Source: Cryptomeria japonica (lineage: Eukaryota; Streptophyta; Pinopsida; Cupressales; Cupressaceae). Taken from it: 64,000 bases of DNA. Below the pieces are notes generated by a model that saw only the letters and a program-made list of their open reading frames with translations, ran no database searches and was not told the origin of the DNA. The position numbers and the translations under genes were made by a program. Below are positions 1 through 10,870 of this stretch, piece by piece (position 1 is the stretch's first letter; every line of letters begins with the position of its first letter). The stretch covers positions 550,744,136 through 550,808,135 of the forward strand of contig NC_081413.1 of NCBI RefSeq assembly GCF_030272615.1. The letters run 5' to 3'.

Positions 1-574
1 TGCATGTTGAACCTTCAGACAAGGATGGTTTTACTCCTATAAAGTCTCGAAATAGGGGTAGGGGTCAGAAGAGGACTTTGAGAGACAGACAAATTGATGA
101 GAACTTTAACTGGTTTGATGTGCTAGAAGATTTGGTACAAGAAGGAATTCCTATGGAGTTATCCTTGGGTGTTAAGGGTGCAGGCAAGGATGTTCACACG
201 GATGGACAGAGTGATGTGCCTATCCTACCTCAAGAGAATCTTCAAGTTGGCCAAATGGATACTGAGTTGCCTTTACAACCCTCTATTGAGCCAGATCCTA
301 ATGGGGGGTTGGCTCCTATGGGGGGGGGGGGGGGCTTACTACTAGCAAACAGGTTGTTTCTTCATTGGTGTGGACCCTTGAATCAGGAAAGAATAGCAAG
401 GCTCCTCAAGGTCTTGGTTTGCAACAAAAATATTTAAAGAAGGGACCTGCAGAGAAGTCTTTTAAGGTAGGTCGTAAAACGGACCATGGGAAGGTGAAGT
501 TAATGCGTGATACGTTGGTGGAATTTGGGTCAGTGAAAACCATTGACTCACATTTCTCCCAGGCTCATAAATGA
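1..574 (+). pseudogene. LINE-A ORF1 C-terminal remnant
   Basis: This is the C-terminal part of the nucleic-acid-binding ORF1 protein of LINE-A, assigned by position just upstream of the endonuclease. No zinc knuckle is visible in this part. The frame changes at a run of twelve G at 327-338: before it the text is low-complexity and acidic, after it it is lysine-rich (KKGPAEKSFKVGRK). The ORF1 stop TGA at 572-574 overlaps the ORF2 start ATG at 571-573, so the two ORFs share ATGA. Function is inferred from position only. Confidence 0.6.
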
Positions 575-1803
575 TTGTGCTATCCTAGAATGTAAGGGGC
601 ATGAACAGCTTCCCTAGACAAAAGGTTGTTTGCAGATTAATTGATTCTCAATCTCTTGATATTGTCTTTATTCAGGAAACTAAGCTAACAATGGATGGTT
701 TAGCCAATTGTGCTCCTTGTGTCTGGCCCCATGGCCATTGGCAAGGAGTTGGTGCTCATGGTAGTTCGGAGGGGCTTGCTTGCTTCTGGAACTCGAGGAA
801 GATTACCCTCTTGTGGTGGATTTCTAGCCATTCTTCCATTTCTATGGTCGCTTCTAGCTTTGAGACTAGAGAAAGATGCCTTTTCTCTAATATTTCTGCT
901 CCCACTGATATCCCTGGTAAGTCTCATCTATGGTCTCACATCAATTTTGTTCGGTCCCTGGATCCTTTTCTCCCTTGGATTATGGCTGGTGATTTTAATG
1001 TTGTTACTAGCTTAGATGAAAAACGAGGTGGGTTAGTCAGGCTAGACCCTTCTTCAAATTTGCTCAGAGATAATATTGGCTTTTTGAACCTCATTGATGT
1101 GAAGCCAATTAATGGTGTCTTCACATGGAATAAAAGGAGAAGTGGTGTAGAAGCTATTTCAGAAAGGCTTGATAGATTTATGGTCTCATGCTACTGAGTG
1201 AATGACAGGTGGTCTACCAGCTCAAAAATTATTGATTGGAGGAGGGGCTTTGATCATTGGCCTATTAAGTTTTTTGTTGTCTCTTGTAGAATCTCCAAAA
1301 ACCCTTCTTTCAAGTTTCAATTAATGTGGTTGCGGGATCAATCTCTACAAGATCTTATGACGGACTGGTGGTATGAAGGGATGCCTGCCCATGGTAGAGC
1401 TATGTATACTTTTGGAAAGAGGCTTCAACATGTGCAATACAGGCTCAAGAGGTGGAATAAACAATGTTTTGGGAACCTACATGTTCAGAAGATGGAAGCT
1501 TAGTCTAAGTTGGACAATGTCACACGTCAAATTCGGGATCAAGGAATGACTTCTGATCTTAGTAAAGCTGAGTCCTTAGCTCTTAAGGATTTAGAAGAGT
1601 GGGAGTTGCGTGAGGATATTTTCTGGAAGCAGAAGTCTCGAGTTGATTGGCTTTAGGAAGGAGATTTAACCACAGCTTTCTTTCATAACTTTGTTAAGGC
1701 TCAAAGGTATGGGAATTCTATTACCTCTCTCGTCTCTTCGGAAGGGGTTCAACTCTCATCCAGGGAAGAAATTTCAAGGGAAGTTGTCAATTATTTTTCG
1801 AAT
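571..1803 (+). pseudogene. LINE-A ORF2: AP endonuclease domain and linker
   Basis: The exonuclease-endonuclease-phosphatase domain of LINE ORF2 nicks target DNA for target-primed reverse transcription. Visible motifs are the start MIVLS then a stop where the family has Trp of SWN (TAG, 586-588), NVRG, FIQETKL, AGDFNVV, VFTWNKRR, ERLDRF and FDHWPI. The predicted active-site Asp, Asn, Glu and His residues are mostly kept. Stops at 1195-1197 (TGA where Trp is expected), 1501-1503 and 1654-1656 (TAG, probably former Gln) break the frame. The linker after 1500 keeps the phase of the reverse transcriptase that follows. ATG 571 is chosen because it opens the conserved endonuclease N-terminus. Confidence 0.85.
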
Positions 1804-3237
1804 TTGTTCACCAAAGAGGACCCCGTAGCTATGGTCGAGGAGAGGGCCATTTTGAATTGTATCCCCCCTCTAGTGTCTGTGGAGATGAATGATGCTCTCT
1901 TACATCCCATTGTGTTTCATATGAAAAAAGGTAAGGCTCCTAGCCCTGGCCCTGATGGGTTTCCAATTGAATTCTTTCAGGAATTTTGGGAGATTATAAA
2001 ATTTGATCTTCTAGCAGTGGTTCAGGAATCTCATAGGAATAAACAAATGCTAAAATCTATGAATTCTACCTTCTTGGCTCTCATTCTTAAGAAAGAGGGG
2101 GCTAATAGCTTGGATCAATTCAAGCATATTGCTCTATGTAATGTGATCTACAAGATTATCACCAAATTGATTGCTGAAAGACTCAAGCCATTTCTCTATG
2201 CTCTGATCTCTATGGAGCAAGGCAGATTTGTTGGTGGAAGACAGATTTTGGATTGTGTTCTGATAGCGATGGAGGTTATTCATTCTATGGCAATCTCTAA
2301 GGAGAAAGCTATGTTTATTAAACTTGACATGGCTAAAGCTTATGATCAGGTGAACTGGGATTTCTTACAGAAAATTCTCTTGGCCTTTAGCTTTGAAGAG
2401 GAGTGGGTGAATTGGGTTCTCAGTTGTGTGACTTCTACCTCCTTTTCCGTTCTTATTAATGGGCAACCTTCTAAGTTGTTTTGTGCCTCTCAGGGACTTC
2501 GGCAAGGGGACCCTTTATCTCCCTATTTATTCATCATGGCGGAGGGACTTGGCAAATTTATTAAATCTCAAGTGAGGCAGGGTCTTATTCAGGGCTAGAC
2601 CTAGAACAATCCTCTACCTCCCTATTCTCATCTTCGGTTTGTGGACGACACTGGTTTGATGGGCATGGCCAGAATCAATGAGGCAATAAACTTTAGGAGA
2701 GCCTTGGACATCTATTTGAGAGCTTCAAGTCAAAGAATTAATGAACATAAATCTTCCATCTATTTCTTTAATAATCCTCTGCTTATTCAAAACAAGATAG
2801 CTAGAATCCTCAGATTTCAGATTGGTTCTCTTCCCTTGATGTACCTTGGGATTCCATTGGCTTTGGGACCTCAACATAGAGATTTTTGGCAGGGAATTTT
2901 GGACAAATTTCAAAGTAAGGTTAGTCATTGGACTTACAAGTGGCTTTCTTCTGCAGGGAGAGTGATTCTCCTAAAGAATGTGGTGCAGGCTCTCCCCATT
3001 TATAGGTGTTTTGTGCAGGCTCCCCCCTCCTACTTTGTGAGAGAATTTGATGCTCTTTCTCGCCAATTTCTTTGGTCTAGCAATCCTCTTTCCTCTAAGT
3101 GGAGTTTAGTCAATTGGGAGTTTGTTTGTAGACCAAAGTATGCTGGGGGCCTCGGTCTTCGGGCTATTGCTCTTATTGTTAAGGCCTTGGCGGCCAAGTT
3201 GTATTGGAGGTGGTGCAACAATCAGAATCAAGACTAG
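1804..3237 (+). pseudogene. LINE-A ORF2: reverse transcriptase domain
   Basis: The RT domain carries GKAPSPGPDGFPIEFFQ, KLDMAKAYDQVNW (motif A with its catalytic Asp), QGLRQGDPLSPYLF and the catalytic box as FVDDTGL. The usual plant form of that box is FADD, and both Asp residues are kept. Two TAG stops at 2596-2598 and 2605-2607 lie shortly before the FVDD box and one at 3235-3237 ends the block. All segments are in plus frame 1, so the damage here is substitution rather than indel. In an intact element this enzyme copies the LINE RNA at the nicked target. Confidence 0.9.
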
Positions 3238-4091
3238 GCTAAGATTCTAACCTACAAGTACCTTTCAGGGGCTAATAGTCATGATGTGCCCGTCTTGCTT
3301 TGACGGGCAAGAGCCTTGTACCTGGGACACTCTTAAGAAGGGAGCTCAGCTTATTAAGGAGGGTCTTTTCTGGATCTGTAACAAAGGCTCTGATGCTTTG
3401 TTTTGGCAAGACTCTTAGGATGGTCACCCTCCTATTCTTTCTAGTTTCCCGCAGCTTCAATCCCTTTGCAATATTTTTACTAATGTTGGGTGGGTTAAGG
3501 TGGAGAATTTTAAAATGGTTAGGCATACAAGTCAAGTGGAGGTGACTTGTTGGAAGGAGCCACATGAGTGGCCCCTGGGTGGCTCTGTTGAGGATCGTGC
3601 TGAACTAGCTAATATCTTGGAGTGTAGGTTATGCAACTCCCTTAAAGAGAGAGACACTCTAGCTTGGAGTCCCAGCCCAAAAGGAAATTTACTGTTGCTG
3701 AAGGTTATGCTTGTTAGACAGGCAATTGTATGGTATAGCAGATGTGCCTTGGTGGAAGGTATGGAACAACTCTTCTTGGCCCAAATGTAATTTTTTCTTA
3801 TGGTTGGTTGCTCAGAGGAAATGCCTCACATGGGAGAATCTTCGCAAGAGAGGTTTTCAGGGACCCTCTATTTGTGTTCTTTGTTTGCACAGTCAGGAAT
3901 GCGGCTCCCATTTGTTTTTTCTATGCCCTTTCTCTAGAGAGATCTGGCATAAGTGGTGGGTGGCATGGCAACATGCCTGCATTCATGCTACCTCTTTACT
4001 TGAATGCTGGGAGAGTTTGGGCAGACCTCCAGCGAAGACATCTTTTCTTCAAGTGGCTTGGGCTATTGGGCCTACTTTTATTATCTAGAAC
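3238..4091 (+). pseudogene. LINE-A ORF2: thumb/linker and zf-RVT zinc-binding domain
   Basis: After a frame change near 3300 the linker continues with readable LINE text (TWDTLKKGAQLIKEGLFW). A stop at about 3417-3419 and a second frame change near 3690 follow. From 3711 the zf-RVT domain is clear: KCNFFLWLVAQRKCLTWENL, then CVLCLHSQECGSHLFFLC with the Cys and His ligands, then FSREIWHKWWVAW. A TAG at 4086-4088 falls where Trp is expected before NLWLERNRRVF. Confidence 0.85.
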
Positions 4092-4782
4092 CTTTAGTTG
4101 GAAAGAAACCGTAGGGTTTTTTGTGACTCCAAATTGGGGAGTTTTCAATTGTGGCAGGAGATAGTTAGCAGGCTTCAAGAGACTATCTCTGCAAAGTGTG
4201 ATATGTCTGAACGCATTCATCCTGGTTATTATGCTATTGTAAGGAATTTGAACTTGGGGGGTTGTAGAGTGGGTTGCACCGTTGGCAAAAGACCCCGTTA
4301 TGTTAAGCAAAGGATTTGTAGAGATGGGAGGTGGATACCTCCTCCTGTTGGGGTCTTGAAGATTAATATGGATGGATCCTCTTGTGAGAACCCAGGACAT
4401 GCTGGTATTGGAGGTAGAGGTAGAGGTAATGATGGTGGTGGTGTTTTTTTCTTCTCTATTTATAAAGGTCAGCACTCTAATAATTTGATGGAGGCTCTTG
4501 CTATTAAGATTGTAGTTGAGAGAGGGTATTCTTTAGGATGGAGGATTATTATTTGTGAGTCAAATTCTCAGATTGTTGTGGAGATGCTGAACAAACAAAG
4601 TTTGGATGATGTTAGCTGGCAATTAACTTCGGTGGTTAGACAAATTTTGAGTCTGTGTAGTTCCTTGTACTGTCTCTTTTTGTCATATCCCCAGAGAGTG
4701 GAATAGAGTGGCTAACTATTTGGTGAAGTAGGCTTCAGAGAATGTAGACGGTTGGGATATTGGAGGAAGCCATATTTTCTAA
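4092..4782 (+). pseudogene. LINE-A ORF2: RNase H domain (RVT_3 type), one catalytic Asp lost
   Basis: A C-terminal RNase H of plant L1 LINEs. It begins with LERNRRVFCDSKLGSFQLW and the core reads KINMDGSSCENPG, NNLMEALAIK and CESNSQIVVEML. The first Asp and the Glu are present, but the family motif ESDS reads ESNS here, so the third acidic residue is Asn (a GAT-to-AAT type change). A frameshift near 4670 precedes a tail that reads REWNRVANYLV. This copy is catalytically doubtful apart from the other lesions. Confidence 0.85.
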
Positions 4783-5150
4783 CCTTCGCTCCATTCCCAA
4801 GGGACATAAAAATTTTGTGGCATAGGGGTTCTGAGATTATCGTCCACATTGTCCAGCGCTGCGTCTATAGCTCCTAACCACCTGTGTTTGAAGGTCATCT
4901 CAGTGATCTTCTTCGCCAATTGCTTGGATACACCCATGTAGAGAAGCATTGCTAAAAAGAAAGCAGCAATGTTGGCATTTGTTCTGTATCTATGGTATGC
5001 CTTAAGAAATTCTTCGCCCAAGACTTTTGTAACGCTATACAGAATTAGAGGATGCTTAGAGTTGAGAACCTCCAACAATCTCTTATCCGTAACTTCCCCT
5101 AGGAAGGCCATCTGCCTGCAGGTAGCTTCCAACAGGATGGGTGTTTCCAT
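4779..5150 (-). CDS. Unrecognised 123-aa ORF between the two LINEs
   Basis: An open frame runs from ATG at 5150 to TAG at 4779-4781. The protein begins METPILLEATCRQMAFLGEV and ends YVPWEWSEG. It has a short hydrophobic stretch in the middle (IAAFFLAMLLYMG), possibly one membrane-associated helix. I do not recognise the family. A TATA-like TTAAATAG lies 55-62 bases upstream (minus strand 5212-5205) and the leader between them is pyrimidine-rich, as in a short plant 5' UTR. The stop overlaps tail-to-tail with the last codon of LINE-A, so the ORF may be the 5' exon of a larger gene cut by LINE insertion, a pseudogene, or a chance frame. It lies in intron 5 of the PSI1-like gene, on the same strand. 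Confidence 0.35.
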   Translation of the reverse strand: METPILLEATCRQMAFLGEVTDKRLLEVLNSKHPLILYSVTKVLGEEFLKAYHRYRTNANIAAFFLAMLLYMGVSKQLAKKITEMTFKHRWLGAIDAALDNVDDNLRTPMPQNFYVPWEWSEG

Positions 5151-5344
5151 GTCTTCGCATAGAAAGAAACAAGAGATGAGGTGTTTGAATGAGGGATTTT
5201 ACCTCTATTTAACGTGACAACCCATCCATTATCTCAGAAATCAAGAACAATCTTACTCGTGCCGCACGAAGTATTCATGGATTTTGATAGAATGCATCAT
5301 TATTAATACATCACGCCGTCAGAAACCTTATTTTCAAGTCATTA
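5151..5344 (-). promoter_or_regulatory. Possible core promoter and leader of the 123-aa ORF; spacer to LINE-B
   Basis: On the minus strand a TATA-like TTAAATAG (5212-5205) is followed by a CT-rich leader up to ATG 5150. The rest up to 5344 is unassigned spacer between this ORF and the 3' end of LINE-B. No poly(T) run, which would mark the LINE-B tail on this strand, is visible. Confidence 0.25.
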
Positions 5345-5382
5345 CTTAGCGAGGTAGTTCATGTCACTTGATGATGAGATTG

Positions 5383-6144
5383 TCACAAGCCAAGGATGTC
5401 GTGACCATCGCATAATGCAAATTTAGATAGTCTATCCGCTTCTACATTACCTTCCCTGTATACGTGGCTAATACGGAACTCCTCCACTTTCTCCAATAGT
5501 GCCAAGATTGGCCGTAGCCACTGATTGAGGTGCCAACTTGGTGTCGATTTCCAACGAATAGCATTAACGACATTCAAAGAGTCGCCTTCCAGATGTATTC
5601 TTTGAATACCTAATTCCACCCTCAATTGCACGCTATGCAACGCTGCTCTAAATTTTGCTTCATTGTTTGTTGCCACGCCTATGTCTTTTGCGATTTCGTT
5701 GATGCGTATTCCCTGGGCATCTCTTACTATACAACCAATACCACTCTGGCCTGGATTTCCAGAAGACACACCATCAAAGTTAATTTTGAGCCACCCATCC
5801 TCAGGAGGTTCCCACTTAACATACAACCTCGGATTACTAGCTGCCTATTGATTCCCATTTCCAAAAAGGGCCGGAATTACAAGGCCTGGTAGGGTAATTC
5901 TTAATTTTGAATCCCAGTCTGTGAACATATTCTGTTTCAGAGTTTTATACTTAGAAGCTTCATTCATTAGTTCTATAAGACTCTTTTCAATTTTCCCACA
6001 TAAGGAAACTGATGTCATTTCTTTGTCATGGAAAATTCTTTGATTACGCTCCTTCCAAGTCTCCCATATTATTAATGAGGGAAGGATGTTATAAATATCT
6101 CCAAATAGTGCTTTTTTTTGGCTTTGGAACATGTCTGGAACCAT
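5383..6144 (-). pseudogene. LINE-B ORF2: linker and RNase H (RVT_3)
   Basis: The linker starts near 6144 and reads LPSLIIWETWKERNQRIF, then a TAG near 5842, then the RNase H domain from 5826. Motifs are LKINFDGVSSGNPG, ATNNEAKFRAAL, HLEGDSLNVVNAI and YREGNVEADRLSKFAL. All four acidic positions (Asp, Glu, Asp, Asp) are present, unlike LINE-A. The domain ends at the stop just below 5386. Confidence 0.9.
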
Positions 6145-6906
6145 TCATCTAAACCTCTTGGGAATGGGCATTGCAGCTTTCGCTTCCCCATGAAATGCCA
6201 CCAACATTTGTTGGTATATTCGCAGAGCAGAAGGAGATGATCCATATTTTCCTCCTCTTGACGACATAAGACGCATCTGCTTGGACCCAGGATTCCAATT
6301 TTCCTCAATCTATCCCCTATTAAGATCTTTTTTTGGTAGGCTAACCAAGCAAAGGACCCTGCTTTAGGGAGTAGGTGTTTATGCCAAAAGAGATTTACCA
6401 GCCATTCTTTTCTGTCTATTGCAGCTTCTGTAAACTTGTAACCGAAGCAAACCTTATATTTGCCATCTGAGGAGCCACACCATCTTATAATGTCATCTTC
6501 AGGAGATGGACAGATTATTCTTTCCTTGATGATTTTATTGAATAAGTCTTTCTGATCTTGATCAAGGTTTAGAGGATCTACAGACTTCCAATTCCATTTG
6601 TTAAAACCATTCACATTAGAGATAAAACCGTAGTCACAGACCTTTTGGCCCCAGAAGGTTGCATGTTTCTCTCATTACCGCCTGCAATGCTGGATTCAGG
6701 CTTAAGATGTCCTTACCACCCCAGGAATCATGCCAAAAGGATGCACTTTTTCCATTCCTGATTTCCCAGGAGGCCTGATCATTGATAATATCTCTGCAAT
6801 CTAGCAAAAAATTCCAAATAGCCGATCCTCGAGTTGGATTAGCAATTGTGAGTATCCTTTTGGGTTCCATTGAGTCTAGGTATTTCATTTTGAGAATCCT
6901 CACCAA
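6072..6906 (-). pseudogene. LINE-B ORF2: linker and zf-RVT domain
   Basis: The segment 6906-6634 reads LVRILKMKYLDSMEPKRIL and SFWHDSWGG, the usual region after the plant LINE RT. A one-base frame change near 6630 leads to 6614-6072, which holds LLPKAGSFAWLAYQKKIL and the zinc ligands CVLCRQEEENMDHLLLLC. A second frame change falls in a run of A near 6115. Confidence 0.88.
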
Positions 6907-6909
6907 TTT

Positions 6910-8424
6910 CTAGCTTCCACCCTTACAAATCTCCCAGACTAATTTGGCTCCCATGGCAAGGTTCATTGTAGAGACTTGTCTGATACCAGCTACCCCTGCT
7001 GATTTCGGTAGTGAAATATTTTTCCAAGCAATTAAAGGGAATTTTCCTTTTTCCTCTGAGCCGTTCCATAAGAAATTCCTCATGATCTTAGTCAACTCAT
7101 CTTCTATAGTCGAGGGTAACCTTAGACATGCCATTGAAAAAACCGGAAGTGCTGACAGAACAGATTTTATCATCATAAGCCTTCCAGCTGATGATAACCA
7201 TTTTCCTTTCCATATTTCAAGTTTAGACTTGCATTTTTCTATTAAATGCTTCCAATAGTCTATCCTGTTGCTTCCTATAAATAGGGGTATTCCAAGAAAT
7301 TTCCCTGGAAAATTTGCAACTCTAAGATTCAATATTCTCGAGAGTACACCTTGTAGGGTCGGATTAGAATTGATAAAGAAGACTTCTGATTTACTCCAGT
7401 TGATTTTTTGGCCTGAGGCTTTGCAGTAATCATCCAGGCATGTTTTAATTGTTTTTGCCTCCCTTCTACTTGCTTCTCCAAAAAGGATCGTGTCATCAGT
7501 AAATTGTAAATGTGTTGAGTTTTCAATCCCATTCGCCACCTTGACACCTTTCCGGCAATCCTCCAGTTGAAGGGCTCTAATTGATCTTCCAAGAGCTTCA
7601 GCCATGGTTATAAACAGAAATGGAGACATTGGGTCACCTTGGCGAATTCTTTTTGATGCAGGGAAAAAGCCATGTGATGAACCATTTATTAGCACCGAGA
7701 ATTTAGAGGAGCCTAAATAGTTCTTAACCCATGCAATCCAATCATTGCAAAAGCCAAACTTCTTTAAAACATCAGTTAAAAATTCCCGATCTACCATATC
7801 ATAAGCCTTTAAAATATCCAACTTAAGTATCATGCAAGAAGTCTTTGTTTTTCTTGTCGTGTGTAAAGTTTCATGGGCAGTAATTATTCCATCTACAATC
7901 GACCTGCCCGGAGCAAAACCACTTTGTTCCTCTGAGATGACCTGATTTAAGATTGGCTTCAGTCTATTGGCAATAATCTTTGTCACGATCTTGTAGACTG
8001 TGTTGCAAAGAGAGATTGGTCTGAAGTCGCTCATTTTATCAGGGTTTTTCTTTTTTGGGATAAGAGCCAAGAAAGTATGATTAATTGCTCCAAGCATTGT
8101 CATCTTTTTCCGAGATTCCTCTACTGCTCGAAACAGATCCAATTTAATAATGTCCCAAAAAATTTGAAAAAAGGCTGCAGAGAAGCCATCTGGGCCCAGA
8201 GTCTTATCCAGATTAAGTTGGAAGGTTGCTTTTTTGACCTCCTCCTCAGTGATTACTTTGAAAAGTTCTTTACTCTGGCTCTCCTTGATCAATGAAGGTA
8301 TTGAGTTTAGGATTCTATTTTTTGCTTCTTGGTCAGTCTGACTAACCCCATTCATGAGGTTTTCAAAATAGTTTATTGCTTCCTGGGAATTTTCTTCTTG
8401 ATTATTAGCAGTGCTCTCGTCCAA
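6910..8424 (-). pseudogene. LINE-B ORF2: reverse transcriptase domain
   Basis: An uninterrupted 504-codon stretch carries TLGPDGFSAAFFQIFW, FRPISLCNTVYKIVTK, EEQSGFAPGRSI, LKLDILKAYDMVDREFL (motif A), RIRQGDPMSPFLF and the catalytic box FTDDTILF, then FLGIPLF and WLSSAGRLMMIKSVLSALP. RT motifs and both catalytic Asp residues are intact. It is in the same frame as the endonuclease upstream, from which only a single TGA at 8455-8457 divides it. Confidence 0.93.
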
Positions 8425-9585
8425 TCTTTTTATCTCAGAAAATTTGTTTCTGTTTCAATTGGCTATAGCAGACCTGTGGAAAAAACTTGTGTTTCTGTCT
8501 CCATCTTTAAGCCATAGATCCCTGGATTTTTGTCTCCAATGAATTTCCTCTCTTCGAAGGATCTCATTTAGATCAGATTTTAGACTATTCTCCTTTTGAA
8601 ACAAAGTCTCATCCATTCCAAAGTTAATGACAGAGTTAGTCACATCTTCTAATTCTGTCGTGATTCTGATTTTTTCCTTATGGATATCCTTGAATTGATT
8701 AAGATTCCATTCTTTGACTTTTGTCTTTATATACCTGAGTTTCTGATTTAGCTTGAAGAGCCTAGAATGATTACCAAGTTCAAGCTCATTCCACCACAAC
8801 GAAATGAGATTGTGTAAAGATGGATCTCTAAACCACATCTTTTCAAACCTAAACGGAGCACCTCCCACTAATTGCCCCCTCGAGATCGTCAAGCTTATGG
8901 GATAATGGTCAAAGCCAACCAGAGACAGAATTGATGATTCTATCAGCCTGTTTTGCCCAAACCAATTTCCAGCCATCAAGAACCTATCCAATCTCTCTGC
9001 AATATTTGTGAAACCTATTCTCCTATTAGTCCAAGTAAAGGAACCATTGTTGGGAATAATATCCATCAAGTGGTTCAGGTCCACAAAGTTTTGAAAATCT
9101 TTTTTAGTAGTGCCAAGCCTCTTTATGCCTCCTTTTTTTTCCGATTCAGCCAAAATAGCATTAAAATCCCCAGCCAAAATACAAAGTCCATCATTAATAG
9201 ACTGAAGTTTGTTAGTTAGCAAATCCCATAATCTTCTCTTTTCCATACTAGTTGTTGGTCCATAAACATTGAATAAAATAAAACTTTCATTATTACATAG
9301 ATGGGTTACTACGCAGTGTTGCCAGAATTTATCTTCTCCTACGAGTGATATTTTCACAGTCATGGGATTCCAAAGTATTCCCAAACCACCCGAAGCACCT
9401 TCAAAATGCCTGAACAATCCATGCCAATGCTTCCAAGACCTCAATCTTTTGTCAATTTCATCTTGGTTCCATTTTATTTCTTGCAGCACCCAAACATCGC
9501 CTTTAGTCTCATCAATTTGACGCTTGATTAAGCACCATTTGTCAGGGGCATTTATGCCCCTGACATTCCAAGATAGGAGTCTCAT
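8425..9585 (-). pseudogene. LINE-B ORF2 start: AP endonuclease domain
   Basis: ORF2 starts at ATG 9585 with MRLLSWNVRGINAPDKW, the canonical endonuclease N-terminus. It continues with VLQEIKWN, ILFNVYGPT, LAGDFNAIL, SFTWTNRR, ERLDRFLMAGNW and VGFDHYPI, so the endonuclease is complete. It closes with the linker text WLKDGDRNTSFFHRSAIAN before TGA (8455-8457), where CGA (Arg) would continue the same frame into the RT. Confidence 0.93.
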
Positions 9586-9934
9586 TGCTCATGGGGAAGG
9601 GTAATGCCCTTCCCTAAATTAAGTTTTTTTTGCCCATTTGCTGAGCCAACAATTTTCAGCATAGTATACCTCGACTTCCTTCCCCTTTTGCCATTGGTTT
9701 TTATATTTGGCTCTTTCATGTTGGAGGTTGTTTTTTCTAAACCTTTAACAGTCATATCCATGATTATTGTTGCATCTGGGTCAAAATCTTCTTCCCATTA
9801 CGAGGCAGAGGATTCGATTTCTCTCTCCTCCAGAATTATTTCCTTCTTTCCCATGATCTGAGGTTCTACAAAGGAGGTTTCATGTGGGGGACTAGTAGTA
9901 ACATTAAATGCCAACTGACCTTTTCCATACTATG
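9586..9934 (-). other. LINE-B inter-ORF spacer
   Basis: About 350 bases separate the ORF1 stop from the ORF2 start. No conserved motif was recognised. LINE-A differs in having overlapping ORFs (ATGA at 571-574). Confidence 0.5.
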
Positions 9935-10870
9935 CTATTTGGATGAAGCTGCAAGTTGAGATTGAATATCTATTTGTAATACTTTTGCTTGTTCCAATAA
10001 GTTTTGTGATGCGAGAGGGCTCCCTTTCATGTAATCTTGACTTTGGGGTTCAACAGAGGGAGGTGCCCAATTAACAGGGATAGCCTCAATAAGCAGGTTG
10101 GTCTTATCTTGCTCAGTATCCCTAGGATCTACTTCATCAAGAATTGGTTCCTTCTCCTTAGGTGATTCTGTAAGAAGTTCTTCCATAAAGGGAAATTGCA
10201 TACAGGCGTGGCTTTTCTGAATTGTAGCCGTTACATCACAATCTAGCCCAACATGGTCTAGGGAGAAACATTTAGGGCAGATATGTAACTGGTCTTCCCT
10301 ATCAATTTTTTGAATACATACCTTTCCCGTGCCCATAATTTTTATTTCTTTAGGAATCTTGGAAAAATGTTGAGTGTTAATGCAAACTCTGATAAAACTT
10401 CCCCATAACTTATCTTCCAAAATATCATCCACAGAAACGAAGGATCCAAGGCTTTTACATATATCTTTAATGATATCTATATGCCAATAATCTGAGGGGC
10501 AATTGTAGAACCTTATCCATACCCTACTACTAGGAAGGTGATGATGCCGGGGATTAAAATTTGGCTACCAATCAATGATATGGACTTCGATTCCATCCAA
10601 AAAGTAAGCTCCCTTATTCCTGGCCTTCCATTTGTCTTCCTTTTTCATAAATTCAATCATGTAAAAGCCATCTAGGAGGATGTTGATGTTTATGTCATCC
10701 CCCCAATTTAATCTACACCAAGATTCGAAGCATCCTTTTCACCATTTTCCACCTCGCCATTTGGTAAAGAAGCAAAAATCTTGCAAACTTGACCTAGCAA
10801 TATTAATCTTATTATCATCCAAAAAAATGGTAGGTCTAAAGGTCTTTCTTACCGGATTGGGTTGAAAGCG
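9935..10870 (-). pseudogene. LINE-B ORF1: DUF4283-like domain and CCHC zinc knuckle
   Basis: The ORF1 protein of plant L1 LINEs binds RNA. From about 10856 down the frame reads VRKTFRPTIFLDDNKINIAR, then LLDGFYMIEFMKKEDKW, VWIRFYNCPSDYWH and the zinc knuckle CPKCFSLDHVGLDC near 10290-10250 (CX2CX4HX4C). A TGA inside KW-stop-KGCF and a TAG inside IIDW-stop-PNFNP interrupt it; both look like single-base changes from Trp and Gln. The last open part runs from 10432 to 9935. Confidence 0.85.

Larger units (their letters stand above)
1..4785 (+). mobile_element. LINE-A: decayed L1-type non-LTR retrotransposon, 5' end outside the window
   Basis: A plant L1-type LINE reads left to right in the order ORF1 tail, apurinic endonuclease, reverse transcriptase, zf-RVT zinc-binding domain and RNase H. 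Each domain is recognisable, but the coding sequence is broken by about ten in-frame stops (for example 586-588, 1195-1197, 1501-1503, 1654-1656, 2596-2598, 3235-3237, 4086-4088) and by frameshifts near 330, 3300, 3690 and 4670. The element cannot be autonomous. The last readable LINE codons end in TAA at 4780-4782. No poly(A) tail was seen, so the true 3' end is uncertain. The 5' part of ORF1 lies left of the window. It sits, in antisense, in intron 5 of the PSI1-like gene. Confidence 0.9.
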
